From Acanthococcus lagerstroemiae (Eukaryota > Arthropoda > Insecta > Hemiptera > Eriococcidae): DNA of 64,000 bases. How positions within the stretch are numbered: position 1 is the stretch's first letter; each line of letters opens with the position of its first letter. The stretch lies in contig CM063108.1 of the NCBI GenBank assembly GCA_031841125.1, positions 43,608,122-43,672,121 of the forward strand. The letters run 5' to 3'. Of this stretch, positions 11,316 to 22,800 are shown one piece after another. The translations under genes were made by a program, and so were the position numbers. The notes beneath the pieces were generated by a model. That model searched no databases and had not been told where the DNA came from. It saw only the letters and a list, made by a program, of their open reading frames with translations.

Positions 11316-13311
11316 ATTTCTAACGAAGCTTCAATTAAATCGATTTCCTAATATTATAGTACTCGCGTATTTTCGGGAAGCAAATGCCTAATTCCTAGTA
11401 GCTCTCACAGACGTCCGTACTAACACCGAATAAAGGCGACAATGTCATTTACTAACTGAGTTCCCCACGTCATCATGACCAGCCTTCAAAATTGTTAAAT
11501 CTGCCGACTTTAAAAAAAGTATGTACCTACACAGCTCATCCATTAGTCTAAAGTATCTACAAGTACCAATCTTAAAAAATAATTCAAGTTGTAGCTAAAA
11601 AATATGCTTGCTTAAAGTATTTGCATTTCAAAGCTTCAGTTAACTGAGTATGCTTTGCGTGTATGACCCAAACGTAGGTAGTCTAAATATGAAACCAGAT
11701 TACATTTGTTACAACAAAAACTGCCTATATTAAACAGTTGACTATCGAGCTTCAACCTTCATTCCGATACTTTGCTCGATCATCTAGATTCAGTCAATCT
11801 TATAGGGGCAGAAATAAAAACTGCTAGCGTAATATCGAGAAATACAGAGAACATCTCGATACAAATTGCTGTCTTCCCAATGCGCAATCAGTTACCTTTT
11901 AGTTATGCATGTTGCTTTTTCAAATGGTTATATTTGAATTATTGAATGTCTGTTTGTTGAATTTAGCGCACAAAAGAACCATCATCGGGGGCTATTTGGA
12001 AAATTTACTTTTTTGGATCGTATTGGTAGCACTGAGTAATTGTCTGTGGCCGAAGTCATCAGCCAAGCAACAGAACGTGTAGTGGCGACATCAATTAACA
12101 TTTTTAGTAATGAAATGTTGCATTTAAGTCGTATAGCAAGTTTCTATGGTGAAGGCAGTGGCGAATCCTTCGGTACATCTAGATGACTTATTCGTTTTGG
12201 AAAAAAGCACTGTAAATGTCTACTAAAGCCTTGGTCACGTTTCGGAAATCGTTTTCTGGAAATATTCTTTAAGAATAACGACCGCACCAGGAGCTAATTG
12301 ATATTGTAGACTTAGTAACCATTTCTCATAAGAATTCAGGTACTTGGCATTTCGTATCCAGTGATGAGGTATTACATTGTCTGCAGTGAATTCGGCCAAA
12401 CTTAGCTCCCTCTATAGTGATGATATCTAAGAAATCACAATATAAAAATAATGTTGAGTTCATCACAAAAATTGTATGAGGAAATAAATTATATGGTTCA
12501 ATAAATAAATTTGCGACACGTTGACTGCGAATAATCTGAAATGACTTTCGTATTCGGCATATTATGACTCAGAACTCGTACTGTAAGAAGACGTCATCAT
12601 TTTCAGCTACATGCATTGAAAAACTAGAATCGATCAATGAGGCATTGAATACAACCCAGATCTCTCATGAATCTAAAAAATGATCATTCGTACATCAATT
12701 TTGTGAAAAACTTCCCCACTGGTTCGAAAATCTTAGAACTTTTGTAACAAATTTCTATCGTTTATCTCTTTTTTAACCCTAACAAAATCATCGCAGGTGA
12801 ACTCTTATGAAGTCATACAATTGAACTACATAATTTACTTCGACGTCAGCTTTCAAGTGTATCAATATGAATTTCTAGCGCATTTGAGCGCACTGGACAA
12901 ATTTCGCTGCTGCAAGAGACTTTTTCATCATTTCTAACTAACCCATGGGGACACGTCAGATTTAATAGTAGTAAAGTGCTCGAATACTAGAGCGTTCTCT
13001 AATACACCCGATTATGTAATGTCCGTTTCGACCTGAACACTAGAAAAAATTCAAATTGTAAATAGTAGTTTATTAGACTGAATGCACTTACAATTGAGCT
13101 ATTCACACGTTTATTTCCAAATTTTAAACATTTCAATCCGAAAATTGTCGTAGTTCGAATATAATATTACATACCTACGTAATAAAAAAGAACACTATCA
13201 GCTCTCATTTTTATTTGTGGTACGAAAGGAGGAGCCTAATTCTGCGTGAAATTCCTATACATAAACAGATTTTGAACAAAAAGAGTATGAATTTTAAAAA
13301 GGCTAAAATAA
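11316..13311. other. Intergenic stretch upstream of gene A
   Basis: No gene was seen. It holds one end of the TTACCC MITE (ATGCGCAATCAGTTACC near 11880) and a solitary hAT-like end CAGTGGCGAATCCTTCGG at 12156 that matches the end at 30764. The promoter of gene A should lie in its first few hundred bases but shows no element I can name. Confidence 0.4.
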
Positions 13312-13895
13312 TCACTTCATCAAATGTGCCGGAATGAAATCCTTAGCATCAATGTTAAATACGAATTCAGGATAATCTTCTCTTACCTTACCAAACGAAT
13401 TCACAAGCATTTTTACAAAGTCGTCTTTTGGTATACCGAATCTATTCAACCTTTCTACTTTAGTGCGATTAACCGATTGACCTGACTGACTGACTGACTT
13501 ACTCACTCACTGTTTTTGATTCTGAAGCTCCGCGCTTTCCGATATTCCAGCTAATACAGCTTCCTGCACTGCAGATAGATTTCGTGATCTTTTGATTTTC
13601 AAAACTTTTTGTAACTGACGAAATAGGTTAGCCTGTAGTGATTGAAAGATGTAGAAGTTCAGTCGAGATATCACACGTAGTTTTTGGCTTCGCCCAGTTA
13701 ATATTGGATAGTTACAGCAAATGCTCACATATCATTTTTAGCTTCATTTCAGGCTCATGTAGTCTATTAGAAGCCATTCAACGATGATTGGAAATCTTAA
13801 TTTGTTTCACATCATTTCTCAATAATTCCTCTGTTGCACTGAATTTTCCATAGATTTGCTGCAGTTGTTCATCAGCATGCCTCTTCAAATATATG
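13312..13895 (-). pseudogene. Broken CRAL-TRIO copy between genes A and B
   Basis: Around 13790-13890 the minus strand reads EQLQQIYGKFSATEELLRND, matching exon 1 of the intact genes, but a stop follows after a frame change and no start codon remains. At 13312-13440 it reads IPKDDFVKMLVNSFG and FVFNIDAKDFIPAHLMK, matching exon 3 (gene A has IPSTDDFVKM). A short GTCA repeat sits just upstream of this part. The 300 bases between hold an open frame without recognisable exon 2. Either a decayed tandem copy or a rearranged fragment; the exon 3 match is the weaker part. Confidence 0.5.
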
Positions 13896-14289
13896 CTGTT
13901 CTTACGAGAAGCTGATTCTCAACTCCTACGAGTTTACTGTCCCCTCAGTTTGTCCACTAGACCTGCTCGCACAGCAGGAGTAAAAAGCTTCCAAATTTCT
14001 CAATGTTTTTTGGAGCTACCGCGGTAATCTGATACCTTAATGGAGTACTGCTTAGTAAACTGAAAACAAAAATCGACAGTGGTTATGCACACTGGTTCAG
14101 AATGAAAAATTTGGTGAACACATTTTGTCATTCGTCAGCTTAATTATAAAACTTTTGAAGTGCCAATTTTGGCAAAATGACTTTTTTGTTGATTGAGATA
14201 GAAGTGACTCAACCGCACCCTATGATAACAGCTAAAACATTCTAAAACCACTTTAAAAGTTTTTAAGAAGGAAAACAATAGTATATTTT

Positions 14290-15660
14290 AAGTCAAGGAG
14301 CGAAAATGAGGTTTATCACGACAAGTTGAATATGTTGCGAGACGAGCCGAAGGCGAGTTGAGCAAATTGAACGAGTCGTGTGTGATAAACCTCATTCGCT
14401 CCTTGCCTTGGAAGATATTTTGTTCTAGAAATGCATCGAAATTCGAAAATGCGTTTCCACTGCCACGGAGGTATCCACAAACTAATAATCAAACAGAAGA
14501 CGAACGAAAATTAATAGTTCGCGTTCGTTGCGAACGTTTTGAATCGTTTCCTTCCAAGTGTACAGAAAAAATCTTCTTTACACTCCTAGTACAGACAAAA
14601 CGCGTTATCAGTGCTGATCGCTACGATAACGATAAATGTCTTTTTCGCTACGAAAAACTGTTACGCGAAAACGCGTTTTCGATGCATATGTAGAACAATA
14701 GTTATTTTCGTTACAAGTGGGTAAAGTGAGCAATTTTACCTGCAAGTGCAAAGTTAACAAAACGAGCCGCAGGCGAGTTTCGTTAATTGCACGAGCAGTG
14801 TTGGCTCACTTTTCCACGAGTGACGAACGTAGCTTTATCCAACATATAAATGAGGAGTATAGTTGCGAATTGCGAGTCAATACACAAATTGACATACGGT
14901 GTGCACATTCGCATCGAAATAGTAGCTAGACGATAATTTTTATGTTTCAATTTCTGTAATTTGCAACATATATCAATTATAGTCGGTATTCTTATATTTT
15001 ACTTAAATTTGAATTGTAACATTAGAACGTATTCTTGTTATAAGGAAATCCACATATTATAGTGAAATTCATGCTAGGAGCTCCGCATCTTCCCGAGGCA
15101 CTACATTCGTGAGCAAAATGTTTTGAAGAGAAGCGTGCGATAAATTCACAGTCAGAAATCCCAAAATTCTCGAGAAACGTAATCTTCGGGAAGGTGTTGT
15201 GTTGGACAAAGGCTTTGCTACTGCTTTATCATTACATTGAAAATGTGACTAGCTTTCATTAGCTGCATGGCTAAAACGAATGGATTACCGATATTCTTGA
15301 CGGATGAAGTTAAATATAACGTCCACATCGATAGAAACATTCATTTTGCGTGACAACTGACAAGTATATAAATTACCTATTAAAATTCAAAAATCTACTC
15401 AAAATCAAAAGATTACATCCAGTCTCATCAGATCACGTTTGTTCAGCGATTGTAGCACTCCTACAGGGCATGTAATTCACGAATGCGACTTTTCGTGTTT
15501 TCGTCACGTGTTGTAGGCAAGCCGTGAGGTAAAAACTTTTACCTCACTCTCCATTTCAGTCAAATAAAAAAGCCAGTTTACTCATTCGATGCTGTTTGGA
15601 AGAATAGTCTTCATCAATTACATGTTGGATAAAAAATGTTTAACATTTGAATAAGTGGCC
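14290..15660. repeat. Palindrome-rich interspersed repeat, copy 1
   Basis: It contains successive hairpins: GGAGCGAAAATGAGGTTTA (14299) with TAAACCTCATTCGCTCC; GTGGGTAAAGTGAGC (14717) with GCTCACTTTTCCAC; and GTGAGGTAAA with TTTACCTCAC at about 15526-15555. Hairpin loops carry the word GAGCCG(A/C)AGGCGAGTT. Parts 14690-15010 and 15221-15640 recur reverse-complemented at 30765-31190 and 29157-29577. No protein was recognised, and the element class is unknown. Confidence 0.6.
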
Positions 15661-16203
15661 CTCCTCAGTGTTTCTTGTCTCCCCTGTAAAATTTGCATTA
15701 TGGCGCATAAAAGGTTTTATAATTAAGATGTATAATATATGAATTTGAAACCAGTTAATAATTTTATCGGAAAAATTGTCCAAATGATTTTATAACTTTT
15801 AACTTCACTGCGACTTCTATTGAGGCATATAGCGTCCAAGTAGGCGCACCGAATAGCTTGATACCTGTGCCTAGGTATTTTTGCTCATTCATAATTGCGA
15901 CACTCCATTTTGGACCCTCCAAGACCAGCATTAGCCGGGCTGCATTAGGAATGCGTACGAACCATCTTTTCCACCCTAATTTTTCGTCACAGGAAGGCGC
16001 ACCAAGTCATGTAAGGAATGCGCGCGACGCATTCATAGATAAGGGCACAGGTTACTCCTTTCTACTCACGAATTCATGTTTGTACTTCGTCGTCTTATCA
16101 TTCCTCTTGTCATTATTCATTCGAGCTCGTTCAGTCTGCTGTCTTTATACCAGCTCAGAAAGTTGGAAGATGAATTTTTTCAAAAGTAGGTATAACTATT
16201 TGT

Positions 16204-16890
16204 GGAAATGATTCTATCATTTTTGAAAATCATAAATTTAGAAAATATAGAGTGTGTTTTAAGTCTTCAAATATTTTGTAGCGATGTTCCAATAAAAATT
16301 GTAAAGTTCTGCTAGAAACCTATAATGCCGTAAGTAAAGTTCTTTCTGTTTCCAATAATCACAATCATGAAGAGGCTAGTGCTAGGCAGGTGGAAAAAGA
16401 TAAAATTCAAAATTCTTGCAAACGGAAAGCGCAGCTGAAAGCCTGTGTGATAGGCCTAACAAAATCTTACGAAGCACACTTTCATCTATTGAAAATACAA
16501 ATCTGCAACAAAATGATGTGGCTGGAATAAGACAAGCAATGTATAAAAATAGAAGAAAACGTCTTCCGAAAAATCCGACATCATTAGAAGAGGCTCTGCA
16601 GCAGGCTCAACCCTTGACAGTAAAGACTACTCGAGGAGAACAATTTGTATTTGTTGACCAAAATATTATATTTGTGACTTGTCAAAGTAACCTGACGTAT
16701 TTACAAGAAAATGTAGAAGTCCTCTTGGGTGATGGGACTTTTTATATAAGTCCGAAGTATTTCTATGTATTTCTATCAGTTGTATATTATTCATGTTTAC
16801 AAAAATTATCAATATCTGCACCTAGTTTTTTGTTTCCTTCCTGATAAAAAATGTAGTACCTATTCAAGTGTACTCCTGAAGAGCATGTTT
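16204..16890 (+). pseudogene. MULE-type transposase with FLYWCH finger, amino half
   Basis: A FLYWCH-like zinc finger is readable: HKFRKYRV, then a TAG at 16279-16281 where Trp is expected, then RCSNKNCKVLLET and the histidines NNHNHEE. The frame shifts near 16415 and continues as LPKNPTSLEEALQQA and DGTFYISPKYF, the region of the first catalytic Asp in MULE transposases. It shifts again near 16760 into FYQLYIIHVYKNYQYLHLVF. At least one stop and two frame shifts make it dead; the rest of the catalytic domain is absent. Confidence 0.75.
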
Positions 16891-17114
16891 GGATGGAGGA
16901 GGGGGGGAGGTAAACACCAAAAAAAATCCCGACTGAAGTGTACAAATACAAATTCCAGGTAACAAGAAAAAAAAAAAAAGAAAAAAAAAAGCTGCACCCT
17001 CTTAATTTTTCCAACTTTGACCCAAAATTTCCCGAATCTGATTCTCAGAGTTTCAGTTCAGTTAAAATGCAAGAATTAAAAAAAAAAGTTATCGACTCTT
17101 AATTTTCTTAATTT

Positions 17115-17325
17115 TCCTGACGGACTGCCAAAGTTCCCGACTATAATAGTCGGAATTTCCCCGAATAGGGGTGTAACTTCCCCACATTCTCGACTGACTG
17201 CGAAATGTTCCTGCTGATAGTCGGAGTTTTCCTGAATGGGAGTGTCCCATCCCCATACCTTCGACTGGCTGCCAAATCTCCCTACTGATAGTCAAAATTT
17301 CTCCAAGTAGAAAATGTCATCCCTC
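17115..17325. repeat. Tandem repeat, about 69-bp unit, three copies
   Basis: Units begin near 17119, 17189 and 17258 with CGACTG(A/G)CTGCNAAAT-like sequence and contain CTGATAGTCGGA and a CCCCAT run. Copies are moderately diverged. Confidence 0.65.
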
Positions 17326-18224
17326 ATTCTTCGTGCAGACTTTGCTATTAGGATGAGGTTAATTTTAACATCGATTAGCTTTGCACAAACTTGATCTACT
17401 TTGGGCAGAAGCCCCGATGATAACATATCGTCAATTTTTAAGCAATCCTGTTCGTTGTTGGAGTACAAAGTGCACAGCTACATGTATTATAAATTAATTT
17501 CATATTGGTAGATGAGTGTAGTTGATCTTCAACTGCAGCAAATAGTCCATTGCAATAACCCTCCCTTCCAACAAACGAATTTTATTGACAATATAACAGT
17601 AACAACTAGTACATAATGATACATTATCTAGAGGCTACTTTTGTGGAACCAGAATTTTCTTTGATGGGGCCACAACGGCTCGGCCCCAGAAATAGCTCAT
17701 AAAATTGAGTTCAGCGACTCGGAAAACCTATACATCGACTTTCGTGTCGAGCTGAAAATGATATTATTGTCTCCGTGCCTTATGAGTGAGGGCTAACTCC
17801 CTCCTATCTACGGCTCCGGCGCCACTGTTGGAAAACTTAAGATATGGTAACATGATAGTATACCAGTGCATTATGAATTATTTATCTTCTTTGATGTTTT
17901 CGAGAAAGGTGAATAATTTAGACCTGATGAAGTTTCTGAACTCAACATTATCGGCACGTGCTCAATATGTTTTTACTGTACTCTTGTACTGTCGACTGTG
18001 ATAGCCCGCTATCATACAGTTATATTTCCGAAATTGGACAGAAAATAATAAGAAAACATTCTCTTTATTACTTCAACGCGTTCTTCCTTCTTCAAGTGTT
18101 GTGCTTTTACGTCACTTTTTTAAATCTAATATGTTTGTAGCTATCTATAACCTGGCCATGAAACCCAGTAATAGAAAACAATTTTATTTCTGCAAAATTA
18201 ACATAAGGTATTATAATTACTTAC
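17326..18224. other. Intergenic, nothing recognised
   Basis: AT-rich sequence with short open frames on the plus strand (17786-18140) lacking any motif I recognise. Confidence 0.3.
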
Positions 18225-18239
18225 AACTACAAACAATGC

Positions 18240-18354
18240 GTCCCTCCGGTCACTGACGCGATACTCGAAAGGGTAGTTCCTGTGGCCGTGGGTGCGGTGT
18301 CATAGGGGCCACTTTGGCATGCGTGCATCGCCATACGTCCCACCACACCAAAGG
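18240..18354 (-). repeat. GC-rich SINE-like repeat with 15-bp target duplication
   Basis: The element (minus: GTGGTGGGACGTATGGCGAT, then CTTTCGAGTATCGCGTCAG) is flanked by AACTACAAACAATGC at 18225-18239 and 18355-18369. A 15-bp duplication points to LINE-assisted insertion. Related copies lie at 23583, 24035 and 55325. Confidence 0.75.
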
Positions 18355-18579
18355 AACTACAAACAATGCAAATTTTTGACCGAGATTCGAATTGAAGTTA
18401 CAACGGTCGATACTCTGATAATATGCCTACATTCTATCAAATTAATAAACCCGAATATCACTTTTAAAAGAGGTGGGTACATTTCCGACAAAATCTGTAA
18501 CTTATTTCCTCCGATTTTCTGTGCATGAAGACTTCCTTTATCCTCCCTTCGGTACGAAGTTGTTTTTGATTTATTAAAT

Positions 18580-18930
18580 TCTATTGGGATTTAAACCTGA
18601 ACTAGAGTGCGCTGCAAAATTACCTGCGCGGGTGTTAGCGGGTGAAAATAAGTGAGTGATCATGTGTACTTTCAAATGGAAACACTGTTATCTTCAGTAG
18701 GGTAAAAAACCGAGTATAAATTATTCTGTCAGTAGAACTAATTATAATTTAATTTTTTGGTGATGATGCAGTCGAATTTAGGACAAATTTTCTTTGAAAG
18801 TGAATTTCTAATCGACTTAATGATAAGTAGCTGAAGTTTGCTACAGGCTTACGGTAAATCATACGTGATCACTCACACATATTGCAGGGCTGCCAACACT
18901 TGAAATTCCAAGTTTAAATCCCAATATAGA
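18580..18930. mobile_element. MITE with ends TCTATTGGGATTTAAAC
   Basis: CTATTGGGATTTAAACCTGA (18581) is inverted to AAGTTTAAATCCCAATATAG (near 18910-18929). Inside, GTGAGTGATCA and TGATCACTCAC are also inverted. It lies just 3' of gene B. Confidence 0.6.
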
Positions 18931-19114
18931 AGCATCGTAGGTACCTTATAAGGGTATGAAGTAGTTATCTGTACCTATAATGTAGAATCATAAAATTGTA
19001 AAAAATGTAGAAAAAGATGCATACCTAATTGAATCAATCGGAATGACAGAGGCACTATATAGGTACAAGTAGGTAAATGCACTCATTGAGAGAAAATTTT
19101 GCATTTTAGCGTTT

Positions 19115-19251
19115 TCAATCGATATTCATGTTACGAAACAGTATATAATCGTTGGATGTGGATTTCTTCGGTCGTTTACTGGGATCAGCTACCATTTTCT
19201 CTTCTGACTGTAGCCACGCGTTGTGTGACTTTATTTCTTCTAACCAGAGTT
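19115..19251 (-). CDS. Gene B exon 6 (terminal)
   Basis: 137 nt ending in TGA (19115-19117), acceptor ttttccttgcag/AA. Encodes LWLEEIKSHNAWLQSEEKM and VADPSKRPKK. It aligns with gene C exon 6 but is 15 nt shorter, which removes the FGVEG-type motif. Confidence 0.82.
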
Positions 19252-19808
19252 CTGCAAGGAAAATGTAATCACGATGCAGATATTTACGGCTTCGACAATA
19301 ACGAATTCACCCATAAAATATGACATTCCCAATAAGACAGCAAAACCGCACCCGATTTCGTTAGGAGATAAGTTTCATAAACTTGAATTTCTTTATAGGT
19401 AACAGCTAGATATGATATAAAATGGTACGAAACACAAACTACCTTTCAGTTCTTCAAATGATCTTTCGGTTCCGCCATAGTTAGGAGGTAGAACATATTC
19501 CGGTATCTCCTCCACCAGTCGCTCGGGTTCCTTCTTCCAGATTTTGATCTGATAAAATTAAATTTTGCATTTGCATTCATACACCTATAGCTTGATATTT
19601 GTTATGCATACACTATTATGTAGACTGTATAGTCTCTCGTGTATAGGTATACATAGGTATAGGGACCAAAAACTTTCATAAACTACTCACTCGACCACCT
19701 AATTCTTTTTTTGCTATTTTCTTGGCAATAAAAATCAATGGCTCGGCAGCTGGTATCATGTTAACTATGTATATTCTGTGATATCGAATAGGAATCACTT
19801 TCTAGAAC

Positions 19809-19844
<36 letters not shown>

Positions 19845-22800
19845 CGTCAATAGAATACCCTTTCATATCTAGAGGAATTGCAACTTTATACACCCTCTTT
19901 CCTGAAATGTTTTATCTATACCTACTCCGGTGAAGTTGCACCACTCCGCTTCTAGTAAAATAGCAAAATATACATAGGACAATCAAAAGCAAATCCGAGC
20001 CCCAGCGGAAAAAAAGAATGGGGAATATTAAACGGCGGCACGAAAAAAAAAGTAAATGAACGAGTTTTAAAAGGGATCGCTAGAGATGACTCACGCACGA
20101 GATATTGACGGGTTTCCCCGAGAATAGTATACTCTGCAACGGGAAGCATTTGATGCGTGATCATCATGTATGAAATACTTTCAAGAGAGGAAGCGGCCGA
20201 TTCCTTCCTGTCCAGAAAAGGTGGATTTGCTGGCCAGTTAAAAGAGAATATTCACAGCCTTCGGACATCTCCAGATCAAGCCACATTTACCAAAGCCAGC
20301 TCATTCTTCTTGAAGAAATGGCGGAAGAAGGAAAGTTGTGTTTTCGATTTCGTTGAATACTTTTTGATAAATTATGGTTCCGAAAAAGTATCCAGATTGG
20401 TATGAGGGAGCCGGTGAATACTATCCCTCTACCAATAATGGTGTTGAAGCGACCAACCAGAATGTGGACAGATATGCCTACCACTGGGCATTCTCGAATT
20501 CCCTCATGTTACAGCACAACGAACAGAGTTGCTCGCAGTATTTCACCACATCATCTAGAATGATTACAGCAATTACACCAAACATTTTGAAAATGTATCA
20601 GAAACGTTCTGGTAAATGGGCTGATTTAGACGATTTTAAGTCTTGGCGAACGGAACTTTGGACCATAGGTAACATTACGTTCAGGTGTTAAATGTACATG
20701 CCCATTTTATGTAAAAAAAAATGGACATTGTAAACATGTGCTAAGCTTTCAAATTAGATGGAAAGAAGTGAGCATATCACCAGAGGCTAAAAATATCCCT
20801 CTTGGACAGAAAAGGAAGCGGAGGCTAAGAAAGCACTAATTGTACAATGGGCACTGTAAATTCCTTCTCGTGTAGCTACAGTCAGATAGTGTGAAATAAT
20901 AATCAAACTTCAACTTCACAAAGATTATAAATTTGAAAATTATTCGCCCTTTCAAACCATCCATGAAGGCTAAAAGGCTTGCGATTGCTATAAATTTTTT
21001 CTCCTTTTCATTAGAAGTCTTAAATGAATGAAAGTGATTTAAAATTCATTATCCATAATCTACATGAATGTGACGAAATCTACGTACATTGTTTGAAACC
21101 GGACACTCATACTTACAGTCGACAAGGTCAGCAGACGTTTCAAACACATCAGCATAAGGGTGATGAACGGTAACGAAATTTTCGTAAAATCACAGATGAT
21201 CACAGTTTTTGCACACAAGTCCAACTTCAGAACGAGGTCAGCCATTACCTGTGTAGCTTTTAGAAAAACCTCTTTGCTAGGCATCGAATCGACAACACGA
21301 CAATCAACACGGTAAATGCCGACTCGGTAGCCTTCAGGTGTGAGTTTAGGAAGTGGTAAATATGTTCTGCAAGCAAAATGTCAAATGTAGTGATTCAATT
21401 CATAAAATGACGCAGATATCACACTCTAATTAAAGATAGTTTAGTGTGTGAAATCGAGCAGACACGTGATCAGGTTTTGTTACAAGTGGTATCTCTACAT
21501 ATACCATATATTCTTCTAACTCAGTCAGTAAGTGAAATCCCTATGGGCAAAATAACTGTCGATCGACACTTCGACAGCCGGCAATTGCCGACAAATCGAC
21601 AAAAATGCAGTAATTTTGCGGAATTCGAAGAAATGCAACCGGCGGTGCAGTCAAGCTGCTTTCTGATTGGTCAGTGTTCGACAATTCGACGGTCGAAATG
21701 AGCAGAATTCGACACTGTCGAAATAGTGTCGGTACTTGCCGATCGGGATACTTAACTGCAGTGTTCCATTTGAAAAGAAGCTATACCTAATATCGAGGAT
21801 CTCATGCACACTTAACATAAGTAACATTTTGTTGGAAATTGAGTCAAGTGCGTAGAACAGTTGCTGAAGCTGTAAGCCATCAGCTTGCACTAAGAAAATG
21901 ACGAATTAGGTAGTATAGTTGTTTTTACGTCTGCTAGAGAGCAGATGACGTTTGACTTGAGTGCCGAACACACCTTTACCGTTGTTGCTCAATTATCCTA
22001 ACTCATCCAAGTGAGACAGCTTCTGTTGTACTTTGCACAACTGGCACGAATAAACTGAAAGGTGTTGAATATGCACTTGAGCCTATTATCATCTGCAGAA
22101 CATATTCTACCCAGTTTATTGTATCTGTAACGATTTAATATGCAGTTTGGAAAGAGGTTCATGGAGTATTAGCTATTAATCAGCGTGTTTCGAGATAAAA
22201 CTGACCAGCTAGTGAGGAAAATCATGGTTATTGTCCAGGAAATTAGTCGGGAGCCGGCTAAGCTAGCTGGCGATAGACTTCAAAATCAGTCTTATTTGAA
22301 GTCGACAAATCGTTTTGCAAACACGAATCAGTTGTGGTTATATGTATATAGTTCATATCTTCAATTTTGAAACAGAAGGATCAAAAGTAATCTCTCAGCA
22401 AGTTATTGTGATTATTATAGTGTTTTTCATCCACAGACGGAGATAATTTATCTCCACAATCATCAGATTTACTTACTAATAGAATCGTTCGACCTCTTTT
22501 CTAATTTACTCTCAACCCGAGCTCTGGAATCCGCCCTTTTGAGCATTACTTCAGAGACTCGGGGAAGCTGTTAGGACTGTCTTAGCCCTTTTCTTATCTT
22601 GCCGAAAAATCGGCCTAGGTCGAAATGCAGCGAGTTGCTCCGTGAGCTCGAACCCGGCACCTCCGGATTCCAAGTCCAGCGCGCTATCCACTCAGCCAAC
22701 CAGACCTCCGAATCGTTCGACCTAATCCCAGTGCTGTTATCTGGGTTGTGGGTCTGATCGAAAACTCCGACTACAAGATTAAGATAAAAAAGCCTAATTT

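Noticed and set aside
16204..20850. A single long MULE transposon
   Set aside because: Gene B exons 4-6 lie between the two transposase halves on the other strand.
22632..22712. tRNA gene on minus
   Set aside because: tRNA-like promoter boxes only; the sequence continues into a SINE body found elsewhere in the window.
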